DNA of 64,000 bases from JALUZX01 sp964561605 (GTDB taxonomy: Bacteria > Planctomycetota > UBA1135 > JALUZX01). The notes beneath the pieces were generated by a model. The model made no database searches and was not told the origin of the DNA. It was given only the letters and a program-made list of their open reading frames with translations. This document shows positions 35,006-44,026 of the stretch, piece by piece (the first letter of the stretch is position 1; each line of letters begins with the position of its first letter). The translations under genes were made by a program, and so were the position numbers. The stretch covers positions 1-64,000 of the forward strand of contig CAZLQD010000037.1 in NCBI GenBank assembly GCA_964561605.1, in the 5' to 3' direction.

Positions 35006-37098
35006 CTCGATCCATCCTTTCCTTTGAAGGCCGAATAGGTGAGCCCCCGGGGCTCACGCACCCGTTTCCCGTCCCAGGAGACGGGGATGGCCGTAAAACA
35101 CCACTTGCGGTTGCGGCGCCCCTTCCACTTTCCCGCCGGGGCCTTCACCAGGACCTGGTTCCAACCCTTGCGGAAATGCACCCTGCAAGGCGGCCGGTTC
35201 ACGTAGGTCTCGTTGGTGATCTCCACTTCGTACGAGGCCCATCCCCGGATCCCCGGGTGGTTCCACCTGGGGGGAGGGATGGGTTTTCCGTTGAGCCAGA
35301 CCCGGCTCTCCATCCAGCTCCACTTTCCAAGCGGCGGGTTTCCGGCGCCGCTCCTCCCTCCCGAGAGGGAGGTCGTGTTGAAGTTGATCCACATCCAGCC
35401 GTCCCGCTCCCGGTCCGAGTGGATCCAGGTGAGGCCGTAGACCGTCCCTTCCTTGGCGCCGGGAATCCAGGAGGGAAACCCGAAGAAGTGGCGGATGTGG
35501 ATGGTCCCGCCCCAGGCCAGCTCCTTGCGCCACCTGTAGACCTTGCCGTCCACAGTATAGCTCTCCCGGATCTCCTTCTCCACCGGGAAGGATCGCTCCA
35601 GGTTTCCCTTGTGGTCGAAGGGGCCGATGAGCCGCCAGGGGAGGTCGGTCTGCCTCACGCAGGGGAAGGGCTCGTTCCGGAAGAACCGGTCCCTGAAGGC
35701 CAGGAGGCGGTCCTCGAAATCCCGGAACCTCCGCCACTGGGCCGTTCCCTTGGGGGGAAGCTTGGCCCAGTAATCCCTGCCGGAGACCTTCCTGCCCCTC
35801 CAGGTCGACTCGGCCCAGGCCAGGAGGGCCGGGTAGAAGGCGGTGATCCTCAAGGCGTCCTCCTGGCGGGCGATCCGGGTGTCGGGCCAGTAGCAGAGGA
35901 TCCCTCCCATGGCCTGGTCGTCGTCGTGGGGCCTGAGACAGGGCTGGAGGAAGAAGTAGCGGATCGGGGCGATCAAGGGATCCACGTGGTTCAAGTAGGT
36001 GAAGCGTGAATCGAAGTACCGGACCCCGGGAAGCTCCTTGGGCCGGCGGGACCAGAGCTGGGTGATCACCTTCGAATCGGGGATGGGGCCCCCGGGACGC
36101 CAGACCACCGCCTCCTTTCCGTGGGAGCGGACGGCACGGACCATGCGGGGGATGAAATCCTTCATCTTGATCCGGACCTCGTCGGAGCCCAGGTGGAAGT
36201 AGGGCCCGGGAAAGACCTTGCACCAGTCGGCGATCTCCCCTTCCAGGATCTCCGCTCCCCGGGGGGTCTGCATGGTGACCCCGAAGACCTTCTTGAAGTA
36301 CTGGCTGTGGCCGGGCATGTCCATCTCGGGCATGACCAGGACCCCCCGGTCCCTGCAGAAGGCCACGAACTTTCGCAACTGGTCGAAGGTATAGAACTTG
36401 CCGGGGTGCCTGGTCGGCCTGTAGCTCGAGGGGGCGTTCAGTTCGGGATGCCTCCTGCTCTCCACCCTCCAACCGGGGTTGTCCGTCAAGTGCATGTGGA
36501 AGAGGTTGATCTTGTACCGGGCCAGGATGTCGATCTGGTGCTCCAGGAAGGGGATGGTCTGGAAGTTCCGGCCCACGTCGTGCATGAAGCCCCTCCACCG
36601 GTAGGCCGGCCAGTCCAGGATGGAGCAGGCCTTCACCCGGGGTTCACCTCCAGCCTTCTGGATGAGCTGGCGGAGGGTCTGGACGGCGTAGAAGAAGCCC
36701 GCCGTGGCGGATGCCCGAACCAGGATCCGGCCGCCCCCCGCCTCGAGGCTGTAGGCCTGGGCGGCGTTCCTGGGGACCTTCACAGGGGCCGTGCGGAAGG
36801 ACAGGACGCAGGAAGGAGCCTCCTCCCCCGGAGGCAGGATCCGGACCCCGGCCTTCTCCAGGACCCCCCGGAGATCCCTCTCCACGAAAGAGGTCCAAGC
36901 CCCGCCTCTCCCCGGAAGGTCGAGGCGCACCCTGGAAAGGGAGAGGGCTCCCTCCTTCCATTGAAGTCGCCTCGGGAGGGGGATCAAAGCCGGTTCGGAG
37001 ACCGGAGGGGCTTCCGGTCCCGTCCCGGGCTGGGGACATCCCGAAAGGAGGAAGAGGGAAAAGAAAGCCGCCGGGAGAGAAAAGATGTTTCGCACCAT
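35002..37098 (-). CDS. GH20 beta-N-acetylhexosaminidase, lipoprotein
   Basis: A 698-residue exported enzyme that removes terminal N-acetylglucosamine or N-acetylgalactosamine. The signal ends in a lipobox LLSGC (C21). A GH20b-like domain (about 40-160) leads to the TIM barrel with catalytic Asp306-Glu307 in FHLGSDEV, plus HMHLTDNPGW and MPEMDMPGHS. The last 200 residues form a carbohydrate-binding-like beta domain. The ATG at 37098 gives a normal lipoprotein signal; an ATG at 37122 adds 8 residues. It heads the hexosaminidase-sulfatase-sulfatase unit and lies 79 bases after the histidine kinase on the same strand. Confidence 0.9.
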   Translation of the reverse strand: MVRNIFSLPAAFFSLFLLSGCPQPGTGPEAPPVSEPALIPLPRRLQWKEGALSLSRVRLDLPGRGGAWTSFVERDLRGVLEKAGVRILPPGEEAPSCVLSFRTAPVKVPRNAAQAYSLEAGGGRILVRASATAGFFYAVQTLRQLIQKAGGEPRVKACSILDWPAYRWRGFMHDVGRNFQTIPFLEHQIDILARYKINLFHMHLTDNPGWRVESRRHPELNAPSSYRPTRHPGKFYTFDQLRKFVAFCRDRGVLVMPEMDMPGHSQYFKKVFGVTMQTPRGAEILEGEIADWCKVFPGPYFHLGSDEVRIKMKDFIPRMVRAVRSHGKEAVVWRPGGPIPDSKVITQLWSRRPKELPGVRYFDSRFTYLNHVDPLIAPIRYFFLQPCLRPHDDDQAMGGILCYWPDTRIARQEDALRITAFYPALLAWAESTWRGRKVSGRDYWAKLPPKGTAQWRRFRDFEDRLLAFRDRFFRNEPFPCVRQTDLPWRLIGPFDHKGNLERSFPVEKEIRESYTVDGKVYRWRKELAWGGTIHIRHFFGFPSWIPGAKEGTVYGLTWIHSDRERDGWMWINFNTTSLSGGRSGAGNPPLGKWSWMESRVWLNGKPIPPPRWNHPGIRGWASYEVEITNETYVNRPPCRVHFRKGWNQVLVKAPAGKWKGRRNRKWCFTAIPVSWDGKRVREPRGLTYSAFKGKDGSR

Positions 37099-37177
37099 CC
37101 AGCCATGACTCCAGGATTCCATGCCAGGGGGAACCCTGGAATCATGCTCCCCGGCCGGGTCCGGTCAAGGCCGAGCC

Positions 37178-39277
37178 TCAGGAACCTCCTTCCTGGAAGA
37201 CCTTCTCCCTGGCCTGCTCCCCCTCCCGGAGTCCTTCGATGGGGATCCTCAGGATGAAGGTGGATCCCTTGCCCACCTCCGATTCCACCCGGACCTCCCC
37301 GCCGTGCTTCTGGGTGATCACCGAGTAGACCAGGGAGAGCCCCTGGCCCGTCCCCTTCCCCACGGGCTTCGTGGTGAAGAAGGGTTCGAAGATCTTGTCC
37401 CGGATCTCCTCGGGGATCCCCGTTCCCGTATCCTGGACACGGATCTCGGCCCAATTCCCGTCCTTCCTGGTGGTCACGGTGATCTTCCCCTTCTTTCCCG
37501 ACTCTTCCCGGACCACGTCCCCGATGGCGTGGGCCGCGTTCACGATGAGGTTCAGGATCACCTGGTTGAAATCCCCGCTGAAGCACCGGACCAGGGGCAG
37601 GTCGGGGTCCAGGTGGGTCTCCAGGTCGGAGACGTACTTCCACTCGTTCCTTGCGATGGTCACCGTGCTCTGCACGGCCTTGTTCAAGTCCGTCGGCTCC
37701 TGGACGGCCGACCCGGGATGGGAGAAGTCCTTCATGGCCCGGACGATCTTGGCCACCCGCCCCAGGCCCTCCAGGGACTGGTCGATGGCCTTGGGCACCT
37801 CCTCCCTGAGGAATTCCATGTCCAGGTCCTCCAGGAGCCCCCGAAACCTCTCCTTCAAACCCTCGGGAACCTCCTCTCCGAATTCCTCGAGGACCAACTT
37901 CTCCACCTCCTCCACGAAACGGAGGAGGTCCATCCCGGACTCCTTGAGAAACATGGTGTTGTCCGAGACGTACTGGGTCGGGGTGTTGATCTCGTGGGCG
38001 ATCCCCGCCGCCAGGCGCCCTACGGACTCGAGCTTCTGGGCCTGGAAGAGCTGGGTCTCGAGCTGTTTCTTCTCCGTAACGTCCTGGACCACACCGGCCA
38101 TCCTCAAGGGAGCGCCCGTCTCGTCCCGGTCGATTACCCTTCCCCGAACATGGAACCACCGCCACCCGCCCCCTGCCGTGCGGAGCCGTCCTTCCCAGTC
38201 GAAGACCTCCTTCCGCCCCTCCAGGTTCTCCTCCATGCAGGAGATCATTCCATCCCGGTCCTCCGGGTGGGCCAGGTCCTGGAAATCCTGAAGGGTCCAC
38301 CTCTCCTCTCCCCCCTTCTTCTCCAGGGAAGAGAGGAACTGGCCGTCCGCCACGACCGTCCCTTCGCGGATCTCCCAGGTCCAGGTACCCAGGCCGGCCC
38401 CCTTCAACACCATCTCCAGCCGCTCCTCGCCCTTCCGGAGCTTCTCCTGGGCCTCCCTGAGAATCAGGGCGTCCCCCAGGATGTCCGCCGTGAGAAGGAG
38501 GAAATTCCCCTCCTCGGCGCTGAAATGCTCCGCCTCTTTTCTAAAAACCGCAATTATTCCATAGGGCCCGTCCTCCCCGGGCACGGCGACGCAAAGCCCG
38601 GCCCGGAAACCGTGTTCCGCCGCGTGGGGCGAAGCCTCCCCCCTGGGTCCCTCCCGTCCCGCCGTCCACCTGTGGAAGCCTTCCCCCCGGAGCCCGAAGG
38701 TTTCCAGGTATCTAGGGTCCGCCGGGAACCGCAGGGTCCCCACCAGGCCGTCCCTCCAACCAAGGCCCTCCTCGAGGAAGAAGAAGTTCTCCCCTCCGTC
38801 GTAGGAGAGGACCTCCACGGCGTCCACCTTCATGGTCTCCTTGAGCAGTTCCACCGCCTCGGCGAGAAGTTCCTTGAATGTCCCCGCCGAGAGGGCCAGC
38901 TTGGCCAGGCCCGCCAGGACGGACTGGTAGAAGAGGTCCTTCCTGGCGGCCTTCTCGCTACGGGCCATCTCCCGGATGTCCTCCCTCACCCGGTCCAACT
39001 CCACCAGGAGCCCCCGGTTCTTCCGGGCCAGGAAGAAGAACGTGGCCAGGACGGCGAGTAGCGAGGTGAAGGAGAGAAATGCCAGCATCGTGGAAATCCC
39101 CCCCATCTCGGAGTCGGTGGGAGGAAGGGAGAAGAAGTGGGTCTGGACCAGGAAAAAGGAAAGGAGGGCCGCCCCTGCGAGGAGGGCCCAGCCGCTCCAC
39201 GCCGGCAGCCGCTTGTTCCGCATTCCCGAAATTTGCATGTTCGATTCCCCTTCTCCAGAAAACCTGAATTCCCTCAT
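37178..39277 (-). CDS. Sensor histidine kinase with GAF and PAS domains
   Basis: A 699-residue membrane kinase. Two hydrophobic segments (about 29-45 and 60-83) are followed by a GAF-like domain (about 110-260), a PAS/PAC domain (about 285-400, ending GVVQDVTEKKQLE), a HisKA-type region with the phosphoacceptor in GIAHEINTPTQYVSDN, and a HATPase (NLIVNAAHAIGD, DTGTGIP, GTGQGLSL). The signal is unknown. Its ATG lies in an ATGA overlap with the preceding response regulator, and it is the last gene of the four-gene signalling operon. Two GHKL glycine motifs are intact, so it should be active. Confidence 0.92.
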   Translation of the reverse strand: MREFRFSGEGESNMQISGMRNKRLPAWSGWALLAGAALLSFFLVQTHFFSLPPTDSEMGGISTMLAFLSFTSLLAVLATFFFLARKNRGLLVELDRVREDIREMARSEKAARKDLFYQSVLAGLAKLALSAGTFKELLAEAVELLKETMKVDAVEVLSYDGGENFFFLEEGLGWRDGLVGTLRFPADPRYLETFGLRGEGFHRWTAGREGPRGEASPHAAEHGFRAGLCVAVPGEDGPYGIIAVFRKEAEHFSAEEGNFLLLTADILGDALILREAQEKLRKGEERLEMVLKGAGLGTWTWEIREGTVVADGQFLSSLEKKGGEERWTLQDFQDLAHPEDRDGMISCMEENLEGRKEVFDWEGRLRTAGGGWRWFHVRGRVIDRDETGAPLRMAGVVQDVTEKKQLETQLFQAQKLESVGRLAAGIAHEINTPTQYVSDNTMFLKESGMDLLRFVEEVEKLVLEEFGEEVPEGLKERFRGLLEDLDMEFLREEVPKAIDQSLEGLGRVAKIVRAMKDFSHPGSAVQEPTDLNKAVQSTVTIARNEWKYVSDLETHLDPDLPLVRCFSGDFNQVILNLIVNAAHAIGDVVREESGKKGKITVTTRKDGNWAEIRVQDTGTGIPEEIRDKIFEPFFTTKPVGKGTGQGLSLVYSVITQKHGGEVRVESEVGKGSTFILRIPIEGLREGEQAREKVFQEGGS

Positions 39278-39807
39278 CGCAGGGCCGATTCGGGGTCCCA
39301 GGGGGTCTCGTCGATCAGGATGGCTCCGTCCTCGTCCCGCCGCACGCGGGTGATTCCCGGAGATTCCGCCTCCAGCCTGTCCAGGAGGCCCTTCTGGCGC
39401 TCAACGACCTCCCTGAGCCTGCGGTTCTCCTCCAGGAGCTTGTACTGTTCGATGGCCAGCCTTACGGCCATCATGATCTCCACCTTTCTCACGGGCTTGA
39501 CCAGGAAGCGGTAGATCTGGCCCTCGTTTATGGCCTTCAGGGCCGCCTCCAGGCTCGCGTTTCCCGTGAGGATGATCCGCATCACCTCGGGGTGTTCGAT
39601 CCGGATCCGCCCCATCAACTCCGTTCCGGTCATCCCCGGCATGTTCTCGTCGCTCACCACGACGGCCACCTTCCGCTCGGCGAGGATCTTCAAGGCCTCC
39701 TCTCCCGAGTGGGCCTCCAGGATGGTGTAAGGCTCGTTGCGCAATCTCCTCTTCAAGCCCTCCGTCAGGGAAGGATCGTCGTCCACGAGCAAAACGAGCG
39801 GTTTCAT
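39274..39807 (-). CDS. Response regulator (REC plus helical tail)
   Basis: A 177-residue protein. The REC domain (1-120) has acidic DDD near the N-terminus, the phosphoacceptor Asp in VVVSDENMPG, a TGN switch Thr and Lys in FLVKPV. The tail is a coiled-coil-like helix (IEQYKLLEENRRLREVVERQK) with no output domain of known type. It overlaps both neighbours by ATGA. It likely shuttles phosphate to or from the kinase and the two larger regulators. Confidence 0.88.
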   Translation of the reverse strand: MKPLVLLVDDDPSLTEGLKRRLRNEPYTILEAHSGEEALKILAERKVAVVVSDENMPGMTGTELMGRIRIEHPEVMRIILTGNASLEAALKAINEGQIYRFLVKPVRKVEIMMAVRLAIEQYKLLEENRRLREVVERQKGLLDRLEAESPGITRVRRDEDGAILIDETPWDPESALR

Positions 39808-40988
39808 CTCTCTCTCCCTCCCCTCCCGATGGAAAGCGCGGGTTCTTCCTCTTCCTCTTCTTCGTCGACGATCACCCTGAAAGGCTCCTTGATCCCAACC
39901 CCCCCGGCGAAACCGCGAAGCCTTTCGATTACGGCCACGTTGACCTCCTGCCCCTTCGGGGCGAGCAGGATCCCATTCTGGGCGTATACGTTCTCGTCCA
40001 GGACCATGGAGACCCTGAGTTCCTTCAGCCCAACCAGCCTGGTGGTAGCCTTGAAACCTCCCTTGGCCTCGATCTTGCCCGCCGCCTCCAGGAGGAAGCC
40101 GGGGAAGGCCGCCTTCTCCTTCCGCAACTCCTCCAGGGCGGCGCGAGGCTCCTTCTCCATGGCGATCTTCTGGTCCAGGGCCGTGGCCAGCCGGATCAGC
40201 TGGGCCCCCAGGAGAACCGGGTCGGAACGGATCTTCCCGGACTCCGGGGGACTTTCGTACTGGCCCTCCACCATGGCGGCCACCTCCTCCATCCTGGGGA
40301 TCCGCTTGAGGAGGGACGCCGCCACCTGGGGGTGCCGGCCGTAGAGATCCCTCTCCTCCGCCGTCAGAGGTCTTCCCGCCAGGACCTTGTCCAAGGTCTC
40401 CTGGGAAAGGGTCACGCAACCCAGGTGGGAGAGAAGGGCGGCCACCTCGAAACGCCACCGGTTCTCCAGGCCCAGGACCCGGGCCAACTGGGAGACGTAT
40501 TTCTTGATCCTCGAGGCCCGGCTGAAGGCGTTTGGATTGACCATGGAGAGGACCTCCACCAGGACCTTCACCGCCCCGGAAAGGGTCTTCTCCAGGAGTT
40601 CCTTCTCCGCCGTGACCAGGTCGAATTGATCCAGGGCGTCCTCCAGGGCCTTGATCATCCTGGTCGGGGGGCAGGGCTTGGTGAGGAAACGGAAGATGTT
40701 GCTCTCGTTCACCGCCTCCATGGCCGCCTCGAGATCGGCGAAGCCTGTGAGCATGAGCCGCACGGTCTCGGGGCTCATTTCCCGGATCTTCCCCAGGAAC
40801 TCGATGCCGTTCATCCCGGGCATCCGGAGATCCGAAACTACCACACCGAAGGGACCTTCCTTCTCGAAGACCGCCAGGCCCTCTTCCCCCCCCACGGCGG
40901 TCCTGATGTCGAAACGCTTGCGGGTCTGCCTCTGCACCGCCGCCAGCAGGTTGGGCTCGTCGTCCACGAAAAGGATGGCTCTCTTCAT
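39804..40988 (-). CDS. Response regulator with degenerate HD phosphohydrolase-like domain
   Basis: A 394-residue protein with a REC domain (1-122; VVVSDLRMPG, LTGFAD, FLTKPC) and an HD-related helical domain (about 140-290). Where active HD-GYP proteins have the His and the HD pair, this one has AFSRASRIKKY and AALLSHLGCVTL, so metal binding is probably lost; this form is a known conserved subfamily. A C-terminal beta region (300-394) ends in a run of glutamates. It is coupled by ATGA overlaps to both neighbours and probably works as a phospho-dependent interaction module. Confidence 0.85.
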   Translation of the reverse strand: MKRAILFVDDEPNLLAAVQRQTRKRFDIRTAVGGEEGLAVFEKEGPFGVVVSDLRMPGMNGIEFLGKIREMSPETVRLMLTGFADLEAAMEAVNESNIFRFLTKPCPPTRMIKALEDALDQFDLVTAEKELLEKTLSGAVKVLVEVLSMVNPNAFSRASRIKKYVSQLARVLGLENRWRFEVAALLSHLGCVTLSQETLDKVLAGRPLTAEERDLYGRHPQVAASLLKRIPRMEEVAAMVEGQYESPPESGKIRSDPVLLGAQLIRLATALDQKIAMEKEPRAALEELRKEKAAFPGFLLEAAGKIEAKGGFKATTRLVGLKELRVSMVLDENVYAQNGILLAPKGQEVNVAVIERLRGFAGGVGIKEPFRVIVDEEEEEEEPALSIGRGGRER

Positions 40989-42208
40989 TTGGCCTCTTCC
41001 GTGCAGGATTCCAGTTGCTCCAGGACCAGTTCCCTCCAGGACGCCGCCCTTTCCGCCAGCCCCAGTCCCTCCAGGTAATCCAGGTCGATCTCGGGAGGTG
41101 GCTCCTCCCCCTCGTCCTCCCGGGAGGCGGCCCTCTCCAGGGCGGCGGCGGCGTGGACCGCCGTCAAGGCCGAGAATCCCTCCTGTTCCGCCAGGGAGGG
41201 GTGGTGGTGGAAGGCGATGGCCGCGACCACCGACCCGGGAAGCCCCCAGAGTTCCATCAAGTAGGCCCCCACCGGCCCGTGGCTCACGCCGAACTCGGCC
41301 TTCTCCTCCTCCACCGCCCAGAAGCAGTCCCCCCCGGCGGCCTCCACGACGCGGGCGAACCGCTCCGGGAATCCACTCGCCAGGATCACCTTACCGCAAT
41401 CGGCCAGGAGGCCCGCAGTGTAGGCCTCGTCGGCGGCCTTCTTCTCCCCCGTCTCCTTCAAGGCGATCGCCCTCGCCAGCTTCGCCAGGAGGAGGCTCTT
41501 GTCCCAGAGGGCGTCCAGCTTGAAGCGCCTCATGAGCTCGGGACTCAGTGCCTGGAAGACCTGGACCGTGAGGATCAGGGAGGTGACGGTATTCAGTCCC
41601 AGCAGGTTCACGGCGACACCCGGGTTGGTCACCTCCTGGCTGAGGCCGAAGTAGGCCGAGTTTACGAGCTTCAGGATCTGGGCGGTCATGCCGGGGTCCT
41701 TGGAGATGGCCTCCCCCACGTCGGCCAGGGAGGCCGTCGGGGAGTTCACCTTCTCCATGACCTCCGTGTACAGGGATGGGAGGCTGGGAAGCGTCGTGAG
41801 TCCGCCGAGGAGCTTCTTCAGGGTCTCCTCCTTGAAGAGCTCCTTGAAGACCCGGATGGACTGGATGGTCCGGCGGATCTCCTCGGGATCGCTCGGCTTG
41901 GAGAGGAACTGGTGGGAAGGACCGACGGAGCGGACGATCTTCTCCTGGTCGGACTGGCCGGAAAGGATGATCCGGACCATGTCGGGGTATTTCTCCCGGA
42001 TCGTGGAGAGGAGTTCCGCCCCGTCGATCCCGGGCATCCTCATGTCCGAGACGATGACGTCGAACTCCTCCTTCTCCAGGATCTCCAGGGCCTCCTTCCC
42101 GGACTGGGCGAAGGCCAGGCGCCACTCCTTCCGGAAGGGACGGAGCATCCGCTTGAGCCCTTCCAGGATCCGCTTCTCGTCGTCAACGAACAAAATCCGC
42201 AAGCCCAT
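40985..42208 (-). CDS. Response regulator with HDOD output domain
   Basis: A 407-residue protein. REC (1-122) has VIVSDMRMPG, LSGQSD and FLSKPS. The HDOD domain (about 135-345) includes LPSLPSLYTEVMEKVNSP, ISKDPGMTAQILKLVNSAYFG, a hallmark of HDOD, and GLLADCGKVILAS. HDOD proteins transmit signals in chemotaxis, motility and stress control without known catalysis. It is first in the operon, with GGGAGG 6 bases before the ATG. A CCTCCCC/GGGGAGG hairpin (42235-42254) lies in the 172-base upstream gap. Confidence 0.92.
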   Translation of the reverse strand: MGLRILFVDDEKRILEGLKRMLRPFRKEWRLAFAQSGKEALEILEKEEFDVIVSDMRMPGIDGAELLSTIREKYPDMVRIILSGQSDQEKIVRSVGPSHQFLSKPSDPEEIRRTIQSIRVFKELFKEETLKKLLGGLTTLPSLPSLYTEVMEKVNSPTASLADVGEAISKDPGMTAQILKLVNSAYFGLSQEVTNPGVAVNLLGLNTVTSLILTVQVFQALSPELMRRFKLDALWDKSLLLAKLARAIALKETGEKKAADEAYTAGLLADCGKVILASGFPERFARVVEAAGGDCFWAVEEEKAEFGVSHGPVGAYLMELWGLPGSVVAAIAFHHHPSLAEQEGFSALTAVHAAAALERAASREDEGEEPPPEIDLDYLEGLGLAERAASWRELVLEQLESCTEEAK

Positions 42209-42380
42209 GACGGCCTCCCGGCCGGGTCCGGCCGCCTCCCCTTCGCCGGGGAGGGTCCCGGCCTCGACTTTCCGCTTTTCGGAGACAGCCGGAAAAACCT
42301 TGAGGGAATCCAGCCGCTCGGGGCCGGAAGAGGAGCCTCAACCTGGAAATTCCGGGCCTTTTCGTCTTGCCGGGGTGAAG

Positions 42381-43877
42381 TCAGCCCAGAAGCCGCTTGC
42401 GCCAGAAGGCCAGCCTCTCCCGGGCCGTGCCCTCCGGCGAGAGGCCCCACCTCCTCATCCGCCTGCGGAACCTCCTGGCGGCAACCTTTTTCCAGTAGGC
42501 CCTCACCCGGGGATCCTCGGGGATCCTCCCCTGGTCGCCGGTCTCCTCGATCCACCGGTCCAAGCGCGCGCGGAGGCGGTTCAATACATCCCGATACTCC
42601 TTCTTCCCCGCCAGGTCGGCCGTCTCGAAGGGATCCTCCTCCAGGTCGTAGAGTTCCTCCTCCGGCTTCCGGGGGGCCATGAACCTCTCCTGGACGGGAG
42701 ACAGCCTCCCTTCCCCGTGGAGGACCTCCATCTGGGCCAGGACGGGGTAGATGCTCTCCTTGTAGGCGTTGAACTGGGTGTAGGGACGGCCGGGCATGAA
42801 GTTCCGGATGTACTTCCAGCGGCCTTCGCGCACGCACCGGATCCGGTCCACCGTTTCGTCACACCTGTCCCGGGCGGCGAAGATGCAATCCCGTGTTGCC
42901 GCATTTTCTCCCAGGAAGACCACCCCCTGCATGTGGGAGGGAGGCTCGATCCCGGCAAGAGAGAGGGACGTGGGGGCGAAGTCCAGGGCGCTCACAAGCG
43001 CATTCGAGACCACCCCGGCGGGAAGGCGGCCGGGCCACCGGACGATCAGGGGGATCCGGATCCCCCCCTCGTAGAGCCACTGCTTGGCCCGCACGTGGGG
43101 CCTCCCGTGATCGCCGAAATAGATGACGAGGGTCTCCTCCTCGAGCCCTTCCCTTTCGAGCCGCTCCAGGACCTTCCCGATCTCCCTGTCCAGGACCTGG
43201 ATGGATTCCAGGTAGTCCGCCCAGTCCCGGCGGGCCAGGGGGGTATCGGGGTAGAAGGGAGGCACCTCCACCTCGTCCGGGTCTATGGGACGGTGGGGAT
43301 CCCTCACGAAGGGCCTGTGGGTGAGCCTGAGGTTCAGGTGGGCGAAGAAAGGCTGACCGGGGTTTCGGCCGGACCAGTCGGTCCCGTCGAAGGGCCTTTC
43401 GACGTGGAAATTGAAGTCCCTCTTCCCCGTCCCCCGGACCCCCGGGGCGGCGGTCCTCACGTTGGCCGTGTAATAGCCGGCTTCCCGGAAGTATTCGGTG
43501 ATCAGCTTCACCGGCGGGGGGAGGGTGTACCCGTCCCCCCTGTGGCTCCTGTGGTTGTGGGCCCCGATGGAGGTCTGGTACATGCCGGTCATGAAGGCGG
43601 ACCTGGAGGGCGAGCAGACCGGAGCCGTCGTGAAGGCCCGGGTGAAGCGGATTCCTTCCGAAGCGAGCCTGTCCAGGTTGGGGGTCTCCACGAGCCCCTG
43701 GCCGTAGCAGGCCAGATCGGGAGATGTGTCCTCCGAGGTGATCCAGAGGATGTTGGGCCTCTTTCCTCTCCCGGCGTCTCTCCTTCCTGGCCCGCCCGGA
43801 AGGGAACAGGAAGAAAGGGCGTAGCCGGCGGCCAGGCCCGCCCCGGCCTTGAGAAAACCGCGTCTCGTCGTGCCCAC
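42381..43877 (-). CDS. Cys-type sulfatase, Tat-exported probable lipoprotein
   Basis: A 498-residue sulfatase, only distantly like the tandem pair. The signal TTRRGFLKAGAGL ends LSSC, a Tat plus lipobox. The modification motif is CSPSR (C88-R92), with metal residues in WITSEDTSPDLACYG and FGDHG. The start is GTG with GAGGAGGTG 6 bases upstream; longer versions lack a site. It is divergently transcribed from its likely maturase, with 149 bases between starts, so both may share control. It precedes the signalling operon on the same strand. Confidence 0.92.
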   Translation of the reverse strand: MGTTRRGFLKAGAGLAAGYALSSCSLPGGPGRRDAGRGKRPNILWITSEDTSPDLACYGQGLVETPNLDRLASEGIRFTRAFTTAPVCSPSRSAFMTGMYQTSIGAHNHRSHRGDGYTLPPPVKLITEYFREAGYYTANVRTAAPGVRGTGKRDFNFHVERPFDGTDWSGRNPGQPFFAHLNLRLTHRPFVRDPHRPIDPDEVEVPPFYPDTPLARRDWADYLESIQVLDREIGKVLERLEREGLEEETLVIYFGDHGRPHVRAKQWLYEGGIRIPLIVRWPGRLPAGVVSNALVSALDFAPTSLSLAGIEPPSHMQGVVFLGENAATRDCIFAARDRCDETVDRIRCVREGRWKYIRNFMPGRPYTQFNAYKESIYPVLAQMEVLHGEGRLSPVQERFMAPRKPEEELYDLEEDPFETADLAGKKEYRDVLNRLRARLDRWIEETGDQGRIPEDPRVRAYWKKVAARRFRRRMRRWGLSPEGTARERLAFWRKRLLG

Positions 43878-44026
43878 GGAACACCTCCTCGTCCGGGGGG
43901 GAGGGGAGGAGTCTACCGCCGGGCCCCGCCCTTTCCCAGGAACCCCACCCGGGGCGAGTTGACACCCTGCAACCGGCACCCGTAGGGTGGCCCCGAAAGG
44001 GGAGGACGGACGGGGAGCACAGCAAG

